From assembly GCA_963210315.1 (NCBI GenBank), contig OY723260.1, positions 806,001 through 870,000 on the forward strand: 64,000 nucleotides of DNA. Direction: 5' to 3'. This DNA comes from Rhynchopus euleeides (lineage: Eukaryota; Euglenozoa; Diplonemea; Diplonemida; Diplonemidae). Below, one piece after another: positions 20,900 through 31,910 of this stretch. Under the pieces are notes generated by a model. The model did not search any database. It was not told where the DNA came from and saw only the letters and a list, made by a program, of their open reading frames with translations. Position 1 is the first letter of the stretch. Every line of letters starts with the position of its first letter. Both the position numbers and the translations under genes were made by a program.

Positions 20900-22196
20900 C
20901 CGCGTTGCCCGAGAAACACACAGAGGGTGTGTGCCTGTTGATGTTGGGGAGGGGGGGGGGGGGGTGATAGGTAAGAATCTGCTTGTTTTTGATGTTGGGG
21001 GGGGGGGGGGGGGGGGAGGTGGGGTGGTCATTCGTGTCGAGGCACGGGGAGTCTGGACCCCCCCCCCCCCAGTGGTGGCAGGTCGGGTTTATTGGTGGGT
21101 TTTTTCTCGGGGTTTTTGGGGGTCTTCGCTCCGGGGTGACCGTCAGTGTATTTTGGTGAATTTCCTGTTGAATTAGCTGAAAACTGACGGAGATTGACGA
21201 AGGATAACGGCCAGCGAAGACCCCCCTTTGGGTTTTTTTGAAATCCGGGTTTTTTTTCGGGGTTTCTTTTCTTGCCCCGCAGATTTCACCGACCGCAGCC
21301 CACACTTTACACCCCGCAGATTACTTCGCCCCCACCGACGACGACTGCCTCTGCACCCCTGATTCCGGGGGAGGTGGGTTTTGCCATCACTGACCCCGCC
21401 CCACTCAAGAATAAAGTGCGGCACTGCGCAAAGCGAGAGGGGAGAGGGGGGAGGGGGGAGGGTATGGTGGGTATGAGGCACGGGGCAGCACTCGCAACGT
21501 CGTTTAGAATGTCCTCCATTCGCCTCCACCACCCCCCCCCCTTACTGCCTACCCCCCCCCCCTCGGCAATCGGATCGGCTGAAACAGGGGCAGAACCGAC
21601 TGTTCCTTACTTTGGTGCACCTGTCCCTTCCGGCCCTGCCTGCAGACACCTCACATAAGGATGACACGAAGACCGGGCTGTCCGAGCAGGGCTGGCCCCC
21701 CCTCACCACACTGTCATGCGGGGAAGGGGATAGGCGAGGGAGTGGGTTGTGTTGAAGGGTCAGAGATTGTTCGTTTTTGCATCGGTGTTCCGGAATGCAG
21801 CATTCATGCTCTTTGAGAATATATATAAAAAGACGAGGAAATGGCGGAAGGGGGGGGGGGGGGGCGGGGATGTGTGTGGGGGATATCAACAAACAACCCC
21901 ACACTGAGTCTGGAATTCGCCCTATTTTTTTTGCTTCAAATCGTCTTTATCGTTGCGAGGCAACGCTAGAAAACGACCCAAGAAGGGAGGAAGGAGGGGG
22001 GAGGAGGAAGGGGTGGGGGGGGGGGGGTTTTTGCGAAAAATTCGCAGTAATGCACGTTCACCACCACCACCACCACCCCCTCCCCCCCACACACACACAC
22101 AGAGAAGCGGAAACACATACCCCCCTGGGAGGTGTGAGTGTGGCGCTCTGCAAAAAAGAAGGGAATATATCTCCCACCACAGTTCAATAGAATTGG
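20900..22196. other. Intergenic with one MITE and G runs
   Basis: Upstream side of SYS1. Besides the MITE at 21117-21226 there are long G runs (20950-20964, 20996-21016), C runs (21059-21070, 21531-21560) and GGGTTTTT words around the MITE. No gene seen. Confidence 0.5.
21117..21226. mobile_element. Short MITE, family GGGGTCTTCGCT, copy 2
   Basis: 110 bp, opposite orientation to copy 1 at 819-927. Ends GGGGGTCTTCGCT and AGCGAAGACCCCC; inner words GACCGTCAGTG and CTGAAAACTGACGG match copy 1. It is embedded in GGGTTTTTT-rich sequence. Confidence 0.8.
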
Positions 22197-22673
22197 AAAA
22201 AAAAACACCACTCCCTCCCTGCCCCACTGAATCTCCGCCCCACCGACCCACCCGGGAAAAAAAACACCACTCCCTCCCTGCCCCACTGAATCTCCCCCCC
22301 ACCGACCCACCCGGGAAAAAAAACACCACTCCCTCCCTGCCCCACTGAATCTCCGCCCCACCGACCCACCCGGGGAAAAAAACACCACTCCCTCCCTGCC
22401 CCACTGAATCTCCGCCCCACCGACCCACCCGGGGAAAAAAACACCACTCCCTCCCTGCCCCACTGAATCTCCCCCCCACCGACCCACCCGGGAAAAAAAA
22501 CACCACTCCCTCCCTGCCCCACTGAATCTCCGCCCCACCGACCCACCCGGGAAAAAAAACACCACTCCCTCCCTGCCCCACTGAATCTCCGCCCCACCGA
22601 CCCACCCGGGGAAAAAAACACCACTCCCTCCCTGCCCCACTGAATCTCCGCCCCACCGACCCACCCGGGAAAG
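22197..22673 (-). repeat. 60-bp minisatellite, 8 copies
   Basis: Eight near-identical 60-bp units, each with AAACACCACTCCCTCCCTGC, CCCACTGAATCTCC and CACCGACCCACCCGGG. Variation is mostly in A-run length and a CCG/CCC change. All minus-strand frames stay open because 60 is a multiple of three where the A-run is unchanged, but the small length changes shift frames, so I do not call a gene. Confidence 0.95.
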
Positions 22674-23090
22674 TGTCACTTCAACTCTGCCGCTCTCTCT
22701 CTACTGTATGATACTTCGTTTGATGCGTTGACGCTTCCACACACACTTACGAACCCACTTGCCTGATGAAGGGGGTGGTGTGTAGAGCACGTTTGGCAGA
22801 GCTGAATGACACTTTCCGCGCGAAAGTCGTGTGCGTAAAAAAAAACAACGTTTTGTTCGAACTTACTGCGGAGCCTTCCTGCCCAGCCCCCAAAGCCATT
22901 ACACGCTGCAATCAGCGTTGTGTTGCTTTCGTTTCTTGTTCATTTCTGCGGAAGAAAAAAAACCCCTGCCCGGAAACCGGTCAAAATAATTGTACATTGC
23001 GAGGAGTTCCGAAAGGAGGGTGGGGGGGGCGTGGGGGCGAGGGCAAGGAATGAATTATTAAAGCCCTCCCACACATCCGTCAGTGCATGT
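22674..23090. other. 3' flank of the thiolase gene
   Basis: Contains a block (22720-22840) with CTTGCCTGATGAAGG and AAAGTCGTGTGCGTAAA that resembles 19680-19790. No gene seen. Confidence 0.4.
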
Positions 23091-24978
23091 CTAGATGGAC
23101 TCCAGAATCAGGGCGATACCCTGGCCGCCACCGATGCAGGCAGACCCGAGGGCGTGCTTCACACCGCGGTGCTTCATGGCGTACACCATGTGTGCCGTGA
23201 TACGCGCACCTGTGTATCGGGTGTTGGGTGTATGAGCTTCTTGCGCTGGAGTTGTCAATTTGCAGACCCGCAGTCTTACACGTCGTGTGGGGGTCTTCGG
23301 TATGGCGCCGATGGGGAGCGGTGCCAATATAATAGGGCGTTTGTTTTTTTGGTGCAGTTCTCCTCCGAACGTTGCCAAATAAATAGCGAAGACCCCACGA
23401 CAGCACCTTCGGCCATCCTAGCAACAAATGCATGCCGCAGGCCCGAAAAGGGCCTGCCCCCCTCCCTTGAGAAATGGCAGGGGGGAGGGACATACCAGAC
23501 GCGCCGAGCGGGTGGCCGATAGCGATGGCACCACCGTCCAGGTTGTACTTCTCCATGGGAATGCCCAGCTCCTTCTGCACAGCCAGTGCCTGTGGTGGGT
23601 GTGCGGTGTGTGAATGTTTCCCTTGCATTGGCAAGGCTGTTGACGGGGGTGACTCCGTCCCCATGCCGGCAGCCGTGGCGGGCTGACTCTGCTTTCTTGC
23701 GATGCCCGGCAAAAGGGGCGAGTCGGCTCGGTGCGGTACCCGCCAATACAGGCACCGCTCGCGAAGAGAGTGATGTCAAGAAGGGCGGGGCGTGCCATGT
23801 GAAGGTGGCGGGAATGCGTGCAATGCAGGGGGTGCGTGAAGCGATGGATGAATGCCTGGGTGTGATGCATTGCTGATTCCAGTCACTTTTGTTTCTTGCA
23901 CGGTATTCATGCCACGGCGCAGCTTGAAACCGGCTGGGCTAAACCCCTCCCTGACAATACAACGGGAAAACCCCCCGCAGCGCCAGAAAATCCTCCATAC
24001 CTGCGGGGCGAAAGCCTCGTTGACCTCCACAAGCCCCATGTCGGCCATCGACATGCCAGACGCGGCGAAGGCCTTGTGCGCAGCAGGCACGGGCCCGATC
24101 CCCATGATCGTGGGCTCGCACCCTGCTGTGCCGTGGGCAACCAGGCGGGCCAGAGGGGTCCAGCCGTTGGCGGCGGCGTGCTCCTCAGACGTCAGGATGA
24201 CGGAGGCGGCGCCGTCGTTGATGCCGGACGCGGCGGCGGGGTGCACAACACCGTCCTTCTTGAAGACGCGGGGGAGCTTCGCGAAGGACTCGACAGTCGC
24301 GCCGGGGCGGCCGTGCTCATCCTTGGTGAACTCGACAGACTTGCGCCCGCGCTTCACCTCCATCTTGAAGAGCTCGGCATCGAGGCGGCCCTCCGACTGC
24401 GCCTCCGCCAGCAGCTGCTGGGAACGCACGGAGAACTCGTCAACCTCCTGCTGCGAGATGTTGTACTGCGTGGCGAGGTTCTCCGCGGTGACGCCCATGG
24501 GGGTCTTCGTGTGGCTGTCAATCAGCCCCTCCCACAGCGAGTCCACGAGCTTGCCGCCGCCCAGGGGCAGGCCGGAGCCCTGGCGCGCGCCGTAGATGGA
24601 GTGGGGGCACATGGACATGTTCTCGGCACCGCCAGCAAGGACGACCTTGCTCTCACCGAGCATGATCTGCTTGGCACCCTGGATGATGGACTCGAAGCCA
24701 GACCCGCAGAGACGGTTGACAGTGAGTGCGGCCGCCTCCTTCGGGACACCGCACTTCAGCCCAATGTGGCGGGCAAGGTAGATCGCGTCCGGAGAGCTCT
24801 GGCACACGTTGCCGAAGATGACCTCGTCAACCTGGTCGGGGTTCATGCCAGCCTGCTCAAGGGCAGCCTTCGAGGAGGCCACACCCAGCTCCGTCGCAGA
24901 GACGTCCTTCAGCGTGCCCGCCATGGTGCCGAAGGGGGTACGCTTGGCAGCGACAATCACAACACCGCGAAGGGCCAT
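23091..24978 (-). CDS. ACAA2: 3-ketoacyl-CoA thiolase, ACAA2 type (three exons)
   Basis: Exon 1 24978-24001 (326 codons), exon 2 23589-23496, exon 3 23209-23091; phases 0 and 1 match exactly and give 396 residues, the usual size for this family. It starts [20 protein letters not shown], close to animal mitochondrial ACAA2. The enzyme cleaves 3-ketoacyl-CoA with CoA in the last step of fatty-acid beta-oxidation, or runs in reverse on acetyl-CoA. Visible catalytic residues are the acyl-accepting Cys91 (NRLCGSG), NEAF at 320-323, His352 (GHPLG) and the proton-handling Cys382 (SACIGGGQG). As in ACAA2, the mature-like N-terminus carries no obvious cleavable leader, so mitochondrial location is inference. 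Intron 2 contains a short MITE. Donors are GTATGG and GTATGT. Confidence 0.95.
23282..23402. mobile_element. Short inverted-repeat element in thiolase intron 2
   Basis: Ends read GTCGTGTGGGGGTCTTCG and the complementary CGAAGACCCCACGAC; 121 bp. The tip GGGGTCTTCG is shared with the MITEs at 819-927 and 21117-21226, but the interior is different, so it may be a related subfamily. It lies wholly within the 286-bp intron, leaving both splice sites intact. Confidence 0.65.
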
Positions 24979-25120
24979 CTTGGCTGTTTGTGCCTTTTGA
25001 AAGTCAAAACAAACCTGGAAGGGGGTGGTGTGATACAGTGTGGCGGTGGGGTGGTAGGGCGGGTGAGAATAGGGGAGGTGGTGAAATAGAAGTTGAAGGA
25101 AGCACAAGGATGATATCCAT

Positions 25121-27756
25121 TCACTCGTTATGCAGGTTCTGTCTGAGACGGTGGTCAACTGCAGCAAGAACGAACTCACGATCACCCTTCAGGCTGTCGT
25201 CTGCGTAGTTGAGTGGGCACCCGTGTTGAATTGCAGCAAGAACGATCTCACGATCACCCTTCAGGCTGTCGTCTGCGTAGTTGAGTGAGTACCCGTGTTG
25301 AATTGCAGCAAGAACGATCTCACGATCACCCTTCAGGCTGTCGTCTGCGTAGTTGAGTGGGTACCCGTGTTGAATTGCAGCAAGAACGATCTCACGATCA
25401 CCCTTCAGGCTGTCGTCTGCGTAGTTGAGTGAGCACCCATCTTGTTGAACTGCAGCAAGAACGATTATGTTTTGTTTTGAGACTGACTCATCCAGAGGAT
25501 CCAGGGAGCCCGGCGCAATTGCCAGACCCCCCAGACGGCCAGAAGACGCCGGTCTTCGCCGGGGCGGACCCAGCTAAAAGCAAACAGCAAGAACAGCAAT
25601 AAAAAGGGAGAGCGTGCTCCTATCTCTGTGGGCTGGCGGGAAAAGGCTAAAAGGTAGAAAGGAAGGAAGCAATGTGCAACAAAATACGATTAATGCACTC
25701 GTTTGTTTCCACCGCGCCGGTCGCATAAAGCTGCGGTCGGATGAACGATTGCGCGGTTCAACTCCAACCCAGTGGGCGTAAAAAGGAGAAGGCGTAGCAA
25801 CGGCTGGTTGAACAGGCCAACGGACACTCACCACCACAGTGATTGCAGAGGCGTTCCTGGTCGCGGTCGGCTTGCCGACAACAGGTACGGACAGAAGATC
25901 GTGTTAAAAAGAACTAAAAGTAGAGAGGCGAAAGGGAGACAAAGCCGGGGGAGCCACGTGTGCGTTAAACTTGTCCCACGTGCGCGTGTGCGGTAAACTT
26001 GTCCCACGCGCCCCGGTGAAAAACACGTAACACGGTTGCCGCCCACAGTTACTTCTGGCCACGCGGCGCGCTTCATTAAGCGCCGTGTGCAGCCTGGCTG
26101 GTCTTAGCGGCCTAAGCGAAACACCGGTTCTCCAGAGGGATACGTCCGGCCCCCGACCACGCAATGCGCTACTGCGCTACCTTAAGCAAAGCGTGCGACA
26201 TATGTGACGCATCATTACCTCAACGGTCTGTTCGCAAAGGCCCCCAGGGTTCACCACGTGGAGGTGCCAGCCGTAGTCGCCAGGTCCGCTACCCTGACGA
26301 CCCATCACCCCCCTGTTGAACTGCAGCAAGAACGATCTCACGATCACCCTTCAGGCTGTCGTCTGCGTACTTGAGTGAGTCCCCAGCTTGTTGAACTGCA
26401 GCAAGAACGAACTCGCGATCACCCTTCAGGCTGTCGTCTGCGTACTGGAGTGAGCGCCCACCTTGTTGAACTGCAGCAAGAACGTATTGATTTTGTTTAA
26501 AGACTGACTCATCCAGAGGATCCAGGGAGCCCAGCGCAATTGCCAGACCCCCCAGACGGCCAGAAGACGCCGGTCTTCGCCGGGGCGGACCCAGCTAAAA
26601 GCTAACAGCAAGAACAGCAATTAAAAGGGAGAGCGTGCTCCTATCTCTGTGGGCTGGCGGGAAAAGGCTAAAAGGTAGAAAGGAAGGAAGCAATGTGCAA
26701 CAAAATACGATTAATGCACTCGTTTGTTAACACCGCGCCGGTCGCATAATGCTGCGGTCGGATGAACGATTGACTGATCAACTCCAACCCAGTGGGCGTA
26801 AAAAGGAGAAGACGGGAACAACGGCTGGTCTAAACAGGACGAACGGACACTCACCACCACAGGGTATTCCAGAGGCGTTCCTGGTCGCGGCTCGACTGGT
26901 CGAACAACAGGTGACGGGCAAAAGATCGTGGTGAAAAAGAACTAAAAGTAGGAAGGCGAAGGAAGGCAAAGCCGGGGGATCCACGTGTGCGTTGAACTTG
27001 TCCCACGTGCGCGTGTGCGGTAAACTTGTCCCACGCGCCCCGGTGAAAAACACGTAACACGGTTGCCGCCCACAGTTTCTTCTGGCCACGCGGCGCGCTT
27101 CATGAGCGCCGCGTGCAGCCTGACTGGTCTTAGCGGCCTAAGCGAAACACCGGGTCTCCAGAGGGATACATCCAGCCTACACGCAATGCGCTACCTTAAG
27201 CCAAAGCGTGCAGCGTAGCTTACCTCAACGGTCTGTTCGCAAAGGCCCCCAGGGTTCACCACGTGGAGGTGCCAGCCGTAGTCGCCAGGTCCGCTCCCCT
27301 GACGACCCATCACCCCTGAACTGCAGCAAGAACGATCTCGCGATCACCCTTCACGGTGGTGTGCGCATGTTCGAACCAGTCCCCCTCATACTCGTCGTCA
27401 TCTTCGTCCGGCAACTCCCGAACGGCTTGAAGGACCTCATCGCGTGTCGTCACCCACAGCGGGACCTTCCACAGTTGCTTCTCCCCCTTGTGCACCGCAT
27501 CGAGGTGACGGTCGGGACGGAGGGTGACGTGAACCACGCATCCGGCTTCGACACCTGCATGGCTGCACAGAGGCTCGTCGTCACACACCGCTTTGCCCCC
27601 CACCGACAGATGCACGTCCTCTTCCTCCACACCATCAGGGTAGCGGAACGCCTCGCGTGCTTGGCGCTTCAGCCTGTCGGGCTTCTCGTTCATCCCGATG
27701 TCGACAGCGTGCGTCACGCCTGTCGCCGCATCCGTCAGGAACACGTCCATAACCAC
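25121..27756 (-). CDS. Ubiquitin-like domain plus DUF4116 repeats (three exons)
   Basis: Exon 1 (27756 to about 27312) encodes a ubiquitin-like fold of about 80 residues starting MVMDVFLTDAATGVTHAVDI, ending GVEAGCVVHVTL, then a linker and the first KGDREIVLAAVQ. Exon 2 (about 26492-26310) and exon 3 (about 25478-25121) encode repeats of 24-25 residues with the pattern LNYADDSLKGDREIVLAAIQ, at least six in all, ending NLHNE and stop. This is the DUF4116 pattern; its function is unknown. Exon 3 units are 72 bp and almost identical. The two introns are duplicated copies of each other. The donor next to exon 1 and that next to exon 2 differ in G-run length and so in phase, which may be a sequencing length error in a G run or a sign of decay. 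Confidence 0.7.
25480..26309. repeat. Duplicated intron unit, copy 1
   Basis: Matches 26494-27310 almost base for base, including GACTGACTCATCCAGAGGAT, the GAAGACGCCGGTCTTCGCCG hairpin, CCACGTGTGCGTTAAACTTG-type sequence and CAGAGGGATAC. With the neighbouring exon it forms a tandem duplication of about 1 kb in the DUF4116 gene. Differences include small insertions, so the duplication is not brand new. Confidence 0.85.
26494..27310. repeat. Duplicated intron unit, copy 2
   Basis: Second copy of the intron described at 25480-26309, in the same orientation, located between exon 1 and exon 2 of the DUF4116 gene. Confidence 0.85.
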
Positions 27757-28639
27757 GCCTGTGAAAAGTTAGCAGCGCCCTGCAGGGTGGTGTGGCTCTG
27801 TGTGTGTGTTGCAATCAATCAGGAGGCATGCGCCCGCTCAGCGTGGTGCATGATGCTAGAGGGTGGCAAGCTGTGATTTTTCCAGCCGTTTCTCACAAAC
27901 TTTTTTCTGGGCAAAAATATTGGTGCATTTTGCTCCCGTTTTGGGGCCCCACCACCCCCGGAACACCTCCGACTCTGCCAAAATCGGGGTTTTCACCCGA
28001 AAATGCGGGCCGCCGAGGTGGCCGACAGGAATGCAACCGAACACACGACTCCGGAATCACACCCACATGACGAGCGGATGCGAGGAGGGCCCACCACATG
28101 GAATTCACGCCCGAATGGGGCCTTGTCACCGCTTCCCTGTCAGAAGGACCTCCATGGAACCTGCTCTCTGTACGCTGGGGGTCACATCTGTCTGTGTGTG
28201 TGGCCACTGGGGTGGGGTGGCTGGCAATGCAGAGTTCAGATGATCACGGCTTTGGGTGGGGGATTGGGGCAGGTTGGGGGGCAGGGGCCACTGGCTGCAG
28301 GTGACTCACATCACCGATCATCTTGCTCGGTCATTCGCATCCTGCCAGAATCGATTAGGGAAAAGCAGGCCAAGATTGACTCACACAACATGAGATACTG
28401 CATCAGTAGGTCTCCTGCATCGGATGAATACGAAACACAGGTCCACAGGAGCAAAGCACCCTTGGCTGCCAGAAGACAGGCCCTGAGGAGATAAACAACA
28501 CTGGAAGCTGTTCGAAACACACACTCGCAGTCACTCATTGGAATGGGGGTCAGCAAGCATGAAAATGCCTGCAGTCTCGGGTAGGGACTGGCAGAATACA
28601 CATAGAACCCCTCGTGCCTCTTGTGCGGCTTCACGACGA
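27757..28639. other. Intergenic, no supported gene
   Basis: Between the starts and ends of two minus-strand genes. 27870-28010 is AT/G mixed sequence with GGGCAAAAATATTGG and GCCAAAATCGGGG words similar in style to 35640-35750. Short frames lack support. Confidence 0.4.
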
Positions 28640-29812
28640 CTACTGCCCCTTCTTCCCGCCATTACCACCCTTACCACCCTTCTTGCCACCCTTCCCACCT
28701 TTCTTCCCGCCCTTGCCACCCTTGCTACCCTTACCACCATGCTTGCCCTGGCGGCGTAGCCGCTCCTGCTCCTCCTTCTGCCTCTTTAGCTCCCGCTGCC
28801 GCCTCTCCTCCTCCTCCTGCTGCTGGCGCTGTTCAGGGGGGAACAGCCTCTGCACGTTGCGGTGGGATTCCTCATCGTCAGCCCGCAGCAAATCAAGCAG
28901 CCCCACCCACGAGATGCGGAACTCCTCGGTGCAGCTGTCCGGTGTCCGGTCGTACGGGAACATGACGCCGTGTGTCCGCATCACTTCGAGGGACTCCGCG
29001 ATGTCCACCTGCTTCGTGTACGCGTCGTCGTGCAGAAACATGGCCTTCGCCGCAGGACTGTAGGAGTAGCAGCTGTAGTGCCCGCCACTCACCCCCCCGG
29101 AGTGCATCGCGCAGGCACCAAGGGTGAAGGTCGCCCTCCTGACCGACCCGAAGATGTCGGCGATTTCGAGCTGCAGCGGCACATCGCATTGTGACGACAG
29201 GAAGGTGTGGCCACCGCCCTTGTCAGTCAGCCGCGTCACCCACAGCAGCAGCGTTCCCCCGACAAACATCGTGGTCGTCGTGGTGCTGCATCTCCCCAGG
29301 CAGCTCTTGTCCGCACATGTGAATGCGGTGCTCGTCTCGCATCGCATCGCAGAATCCACAAGCACCTGCAGGGTCTGGAACCTCTCAGGGCTCCCCTTCA
29401 CGTACCACCCCTGGTGCTGGTTGGCGCTGGTGGGGGCGCCGCACGTCCCGCATTTACCCTGCACGTCGGTAAAGTGGATGGGGAGGGTGCACACGGGGCG
29501 CCGGTTCTGTGGGCCGCACCGTCTCCATTCCCACCACTCGGCGGACAGCATCTGCAGCAACTCTCCCAGGAAATGCGCAAGGCACTGCTGCTTCCGCTTC
29601 AGGAGGCTGTGGGCCTCGCCCACATCCCTTTCCATCTTCTCGAAGACAGCTCTCCCGGACTCCCGGGAGAGCTGTCGGAGGCCATCGAGGTTCTGTTCCG
29701 ATCCCTTCCCACGGCACATGTTCTTCAGGAAGGAGAGCAGGGGGTACATCGTCGTCTCGCAGGCGGTGCACTTCGGTTCGGCCCTGATGACGTCGATGCA
29801 GGGGCGGGGCAG
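28640..29812 (-). CDS. Ubiquitin-specific-protease-like protein, 3' exon only
   Basis: A 390-codon exon begins after a TTTTGCAG acceptor at 29813-29815 and ends in a stop at 28640. Residues about 240-270 (numbered from the frame's first Met) carry the USP His box: HSGGVSGGHYSCYSYSP followed by a FLHDD segment, matching GGHY with the later Asp. Cys pairs CTAC, CGTC and CADKSC upstream fit the zinc-binding fingers region. The N-terminal Cys box is missing, so the 5' exons lie upstream, where only repeats and the element at 30014-33053 are visible. Either a large intron holds those repeats or the gene was cut. The C-terminal tail is a Glu/Arg coiled coil, then a Lys/Gly run (HGGKGSKGGKGGKKGGKGG). 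Role inferred: deubiquitination. Confidence 0.7.
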   Translation of the reverse strand: MPRPCIDVIRAEPKCTACETTMYPLLSFLKNMCRGKGSEQNLDGLRQLSRESGRAVFEKMERDVGEAHSLLKRKQQCLAHFLGELLQMLSAEWWEWRRCGPQNRRPVCTLPIHFTDVQGKCGTCGAPTSANQHQGWYVKGSPERFQTLQVLVDSAMRCETSTAFTCADKSCLGRCSTTTTTMFVGGTLLLWVTRLTDKGGGHTFLSSQCDVPLQLEIADIFGSVRRATFTLGACAMHSGGVSGGHYSCYSYSPAAKAMFLHDDAYTKQVDIAESLEVMRTHGVMFPYDRTPDSCTEEFRISWVGLLDLLRADDEESHRNVQRLFPPEQRQQQEEEERRQRELKRQKEEQERLRRQGKHGGKGSKGGKGGKKGGKGGKKGGKGGNGGKKGQ

Positions 29813-29876
29813 CTGCAAAACACGTTTTTTCGTGTTTTTGCCCTTTGGCTGTACTGGACATCCCGACAGCGTTTTT

Positions 29877-29998
29877 AGGCGGTTACATGCCGTTTTGAGG
29901 CGGTTACAGGTGGTTACATGCCGTATTGAGGTGGTTACAGGCGGTTACAGGCGGTTACATGCCGTTTTGAGGCGGTTACACCCGGTTACACGTGGGGA
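29877..29998 (+). repeat. 31-bp minisatellite, GGTTACATGCCGTT type
   Basis: The unit is GGTTACATGCCGTTTTGAGG plus C, followed by the 10-base part GGTTACAGGT. In total 31 bp, with one place where only the 10-base part is repeated. The same repeat occurs on the other strand at 38270-38410. Confidence 0.85.
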
Positions 29999-30328
29999 AA
30001 TGTCAGTTAGATGCACGGTGGACTCCAGCGGCCCTAGCGGGAGTCTGGGAGCGGGAGTCTGAGCGGGTGTCAAAGACTCCCGCTAGCGGGAGTCTATACT
30101 CCCGCTAGGGGGAGTCTGACTCCCCCTAGCGGGAGTCTTTTCACCTATTTTCATCCATTTTTCCCATGATATAGTTACAGTCTACTGGCGTGGGGGGTAA
30201 AATCATGGTGGAAGAGGGATGGGGAGGGGCTTGTTTTGCTTCTGTCAGTTTCCCCGGACTCTGGACTACCTACCTATCCTCCTGGTAGCGGCTACACCTG
30301 CGGAGGTGAGCGGTTAGAATTTGAGGTG

Positions 30329-31245
30329 TCAAAGTGCGGCCATCGCCTGTCGTAGTTGTGTTACACCTTGGGCAAGACAAGCCATCCTGCAGGCCTCATC
30401 TTCTTCGTCAGAACTGTCATCCCCCTCCTGCTGTGCGCGTTGGTCAAGCGTGCTCAAAGTCGCCTCGGATGACACGAATGGTGTGAAAGTCGCCCCCAGC
30501 GGGATTGGCATTTTGCACAAGCAGAGCGATAATTTGCGGTGTCCTTCGGGGAACCGGAACAGGAAGTAGGGCGCGCTGATGGGTTCAACGAAGTCCTGTG
30601 TGTTGCAGTGCACAAACCCCTTCTGCAGCTGTGTCAACTGTGTGCAAAGAACATACACAGCCAATCTATGAGCGTGTCGGGTGTGCAGACACGGACACAG
30701 GATGACTTCTCTATACCCGAGGATCCCGTCCTGCGACAGGTGCGCAACCTTCCAAGGCATGCCCGATGCGCGCCGCTTCTCTTCTGCCATCGCAAGATCT
30801 CTCTCGTAAGTTGCGGAGCTGGCGATTGTAACGGCATCTTTCTTGCGATGTCCGTTCTCTGCTTCTTCAAATTCGTCGTTGTTCTGCAGAGGCACTGCAT
30901 CTTCTGGAGCCCACCAATGATGGAGACTGTGTACGTAGGCATTGCGCGTTGATCCCTTTTCGGCATGCTCCATCAACCAGTGAAATATATGCCCTGAGAT
31001 CCGAGCACGCAAGAAGGGAATCCGGGCTGACTCATCCTTGCATCCCCAGAAGCGCCAGGGGATGTCTGCATACCGGAAATGCATGAGGTCTGCAAGGGAG
31101 ACAAAGAGGTAGCGGAACAAGCCCTTGTAGGTGTGTCCTGTGACAGGCAAGCACGACCTTCCGGAACTGAGCACCTGTCCCATGCTGCGACACATTCAGT
31201 GCAAGGTTTGTACAGGTCTTGTCGAATATTTTTTTGTTGTCTCAT
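30329..31245 (-). CDS. Element A reading frame, unknown protein, copy 1
   Basis: About 290 codons. The conserved part starts FRYLFVSLADLMHFRYADIP and runs through a WRFWGCKDESARIPFLRARI segment, a basic/acidic middle and an Asp/Glu-rich stretch DDSSDEEDE near the end. I do not recognise the family. The copy at 60869-61783 is about 99% identical; the two differ at their 5' ends. Its only visible context is element A, so it is probably an element protein or a captured host fragment. Confidence 0.5.
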
Positions 31246-31249
31246 CCAG

Positions 31250-31910
31250 CAGGGGTGGAGCTTGAAATATGGGGTTGCGGGCTGGATCGGGTCAGATCGG
31301 GTCAGCCAATTTTTTCTTATGGGTTCCCCCCCGGTTCGTCTCAGAGATCAGTGCTCGGGCCCAGCCTCCCGCGAGGTACCGGAACCGATATGCAGCCCCG
31401 GACGCGCAAGGACTTGGTTACAAGACAAACACATGCCGTAGGGGGGGTCTGGGAGGCGGAGCTCCCAGCCGCCGGAGGCCACGGTAGTGAACATCTGTGA
31501 CTTGCGGGCGTACGGATTCTGTGTGAGTTGGCTGCGTCCTCCTGAGGATACTGAGATTCCCTGATGTAAAGGGCTTGGGTACAAGACAGGCACATGCCAC
31601 AGGGGGGTCTGGGGGGCGGAGCCCCCCAGCCACCGGAGGCCACGGTAGTAAACGTCTGTTGCACGGTACGGGTTGGGCAGCTTCATTTGTCCTCTATTGT
31701 GACTGTTTGAGGCCTGTGCTCATGTCGCTGGGGTCACTTTGCTCACGAAACGCCTCCTGGTCACCTTGAGGCCCCAAGGCGAGGAGCCAACTTTTCCGGT
31801 TTCCCGAAAATCTATATTTTTTTTTCTTTTTACCCCTGACCTGATTTTTTGTGAGGGCCTGCAGAAAATCAGGTCAGCTGACCCGAAAAAACCCCCAAGC
31901 TCCACCCCTG
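31250..31910. mobile_element. hAT-like non-autonomous element nested in element A
   Basis: 661 bp with ends CAGGGGTGGAGCTTG and CAAGCTCCACCCCTG, flanked by the 8-bp direct repeat TCATCCAG (31242-31249 and 31911-31918). An 8-bp target repeat with CAGGG ends is the hAT signature. The interior carries two diverged direct copies of about 180 bp, each with GGGGGGTCTGG, a GGCGGAGC hairpin and GGAGGCCACGGTAGT. No transposase frame. Only part of it is present in the copy at 60420-60868. Confidence 0.85.

Noticed and set aside
21966-22679. Minus-strand frames of 146-244 codons in the 60-bp repeat
   Set aside because: Several frames are open at once through identical units; A-run length changes shift the frame.
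23896-25089. 397-codon plus-strand frame opposite the thiolase
   Set aside because: Antisense shadow of exon 1; the sense strand has complete catalytic motifs and matched introns.
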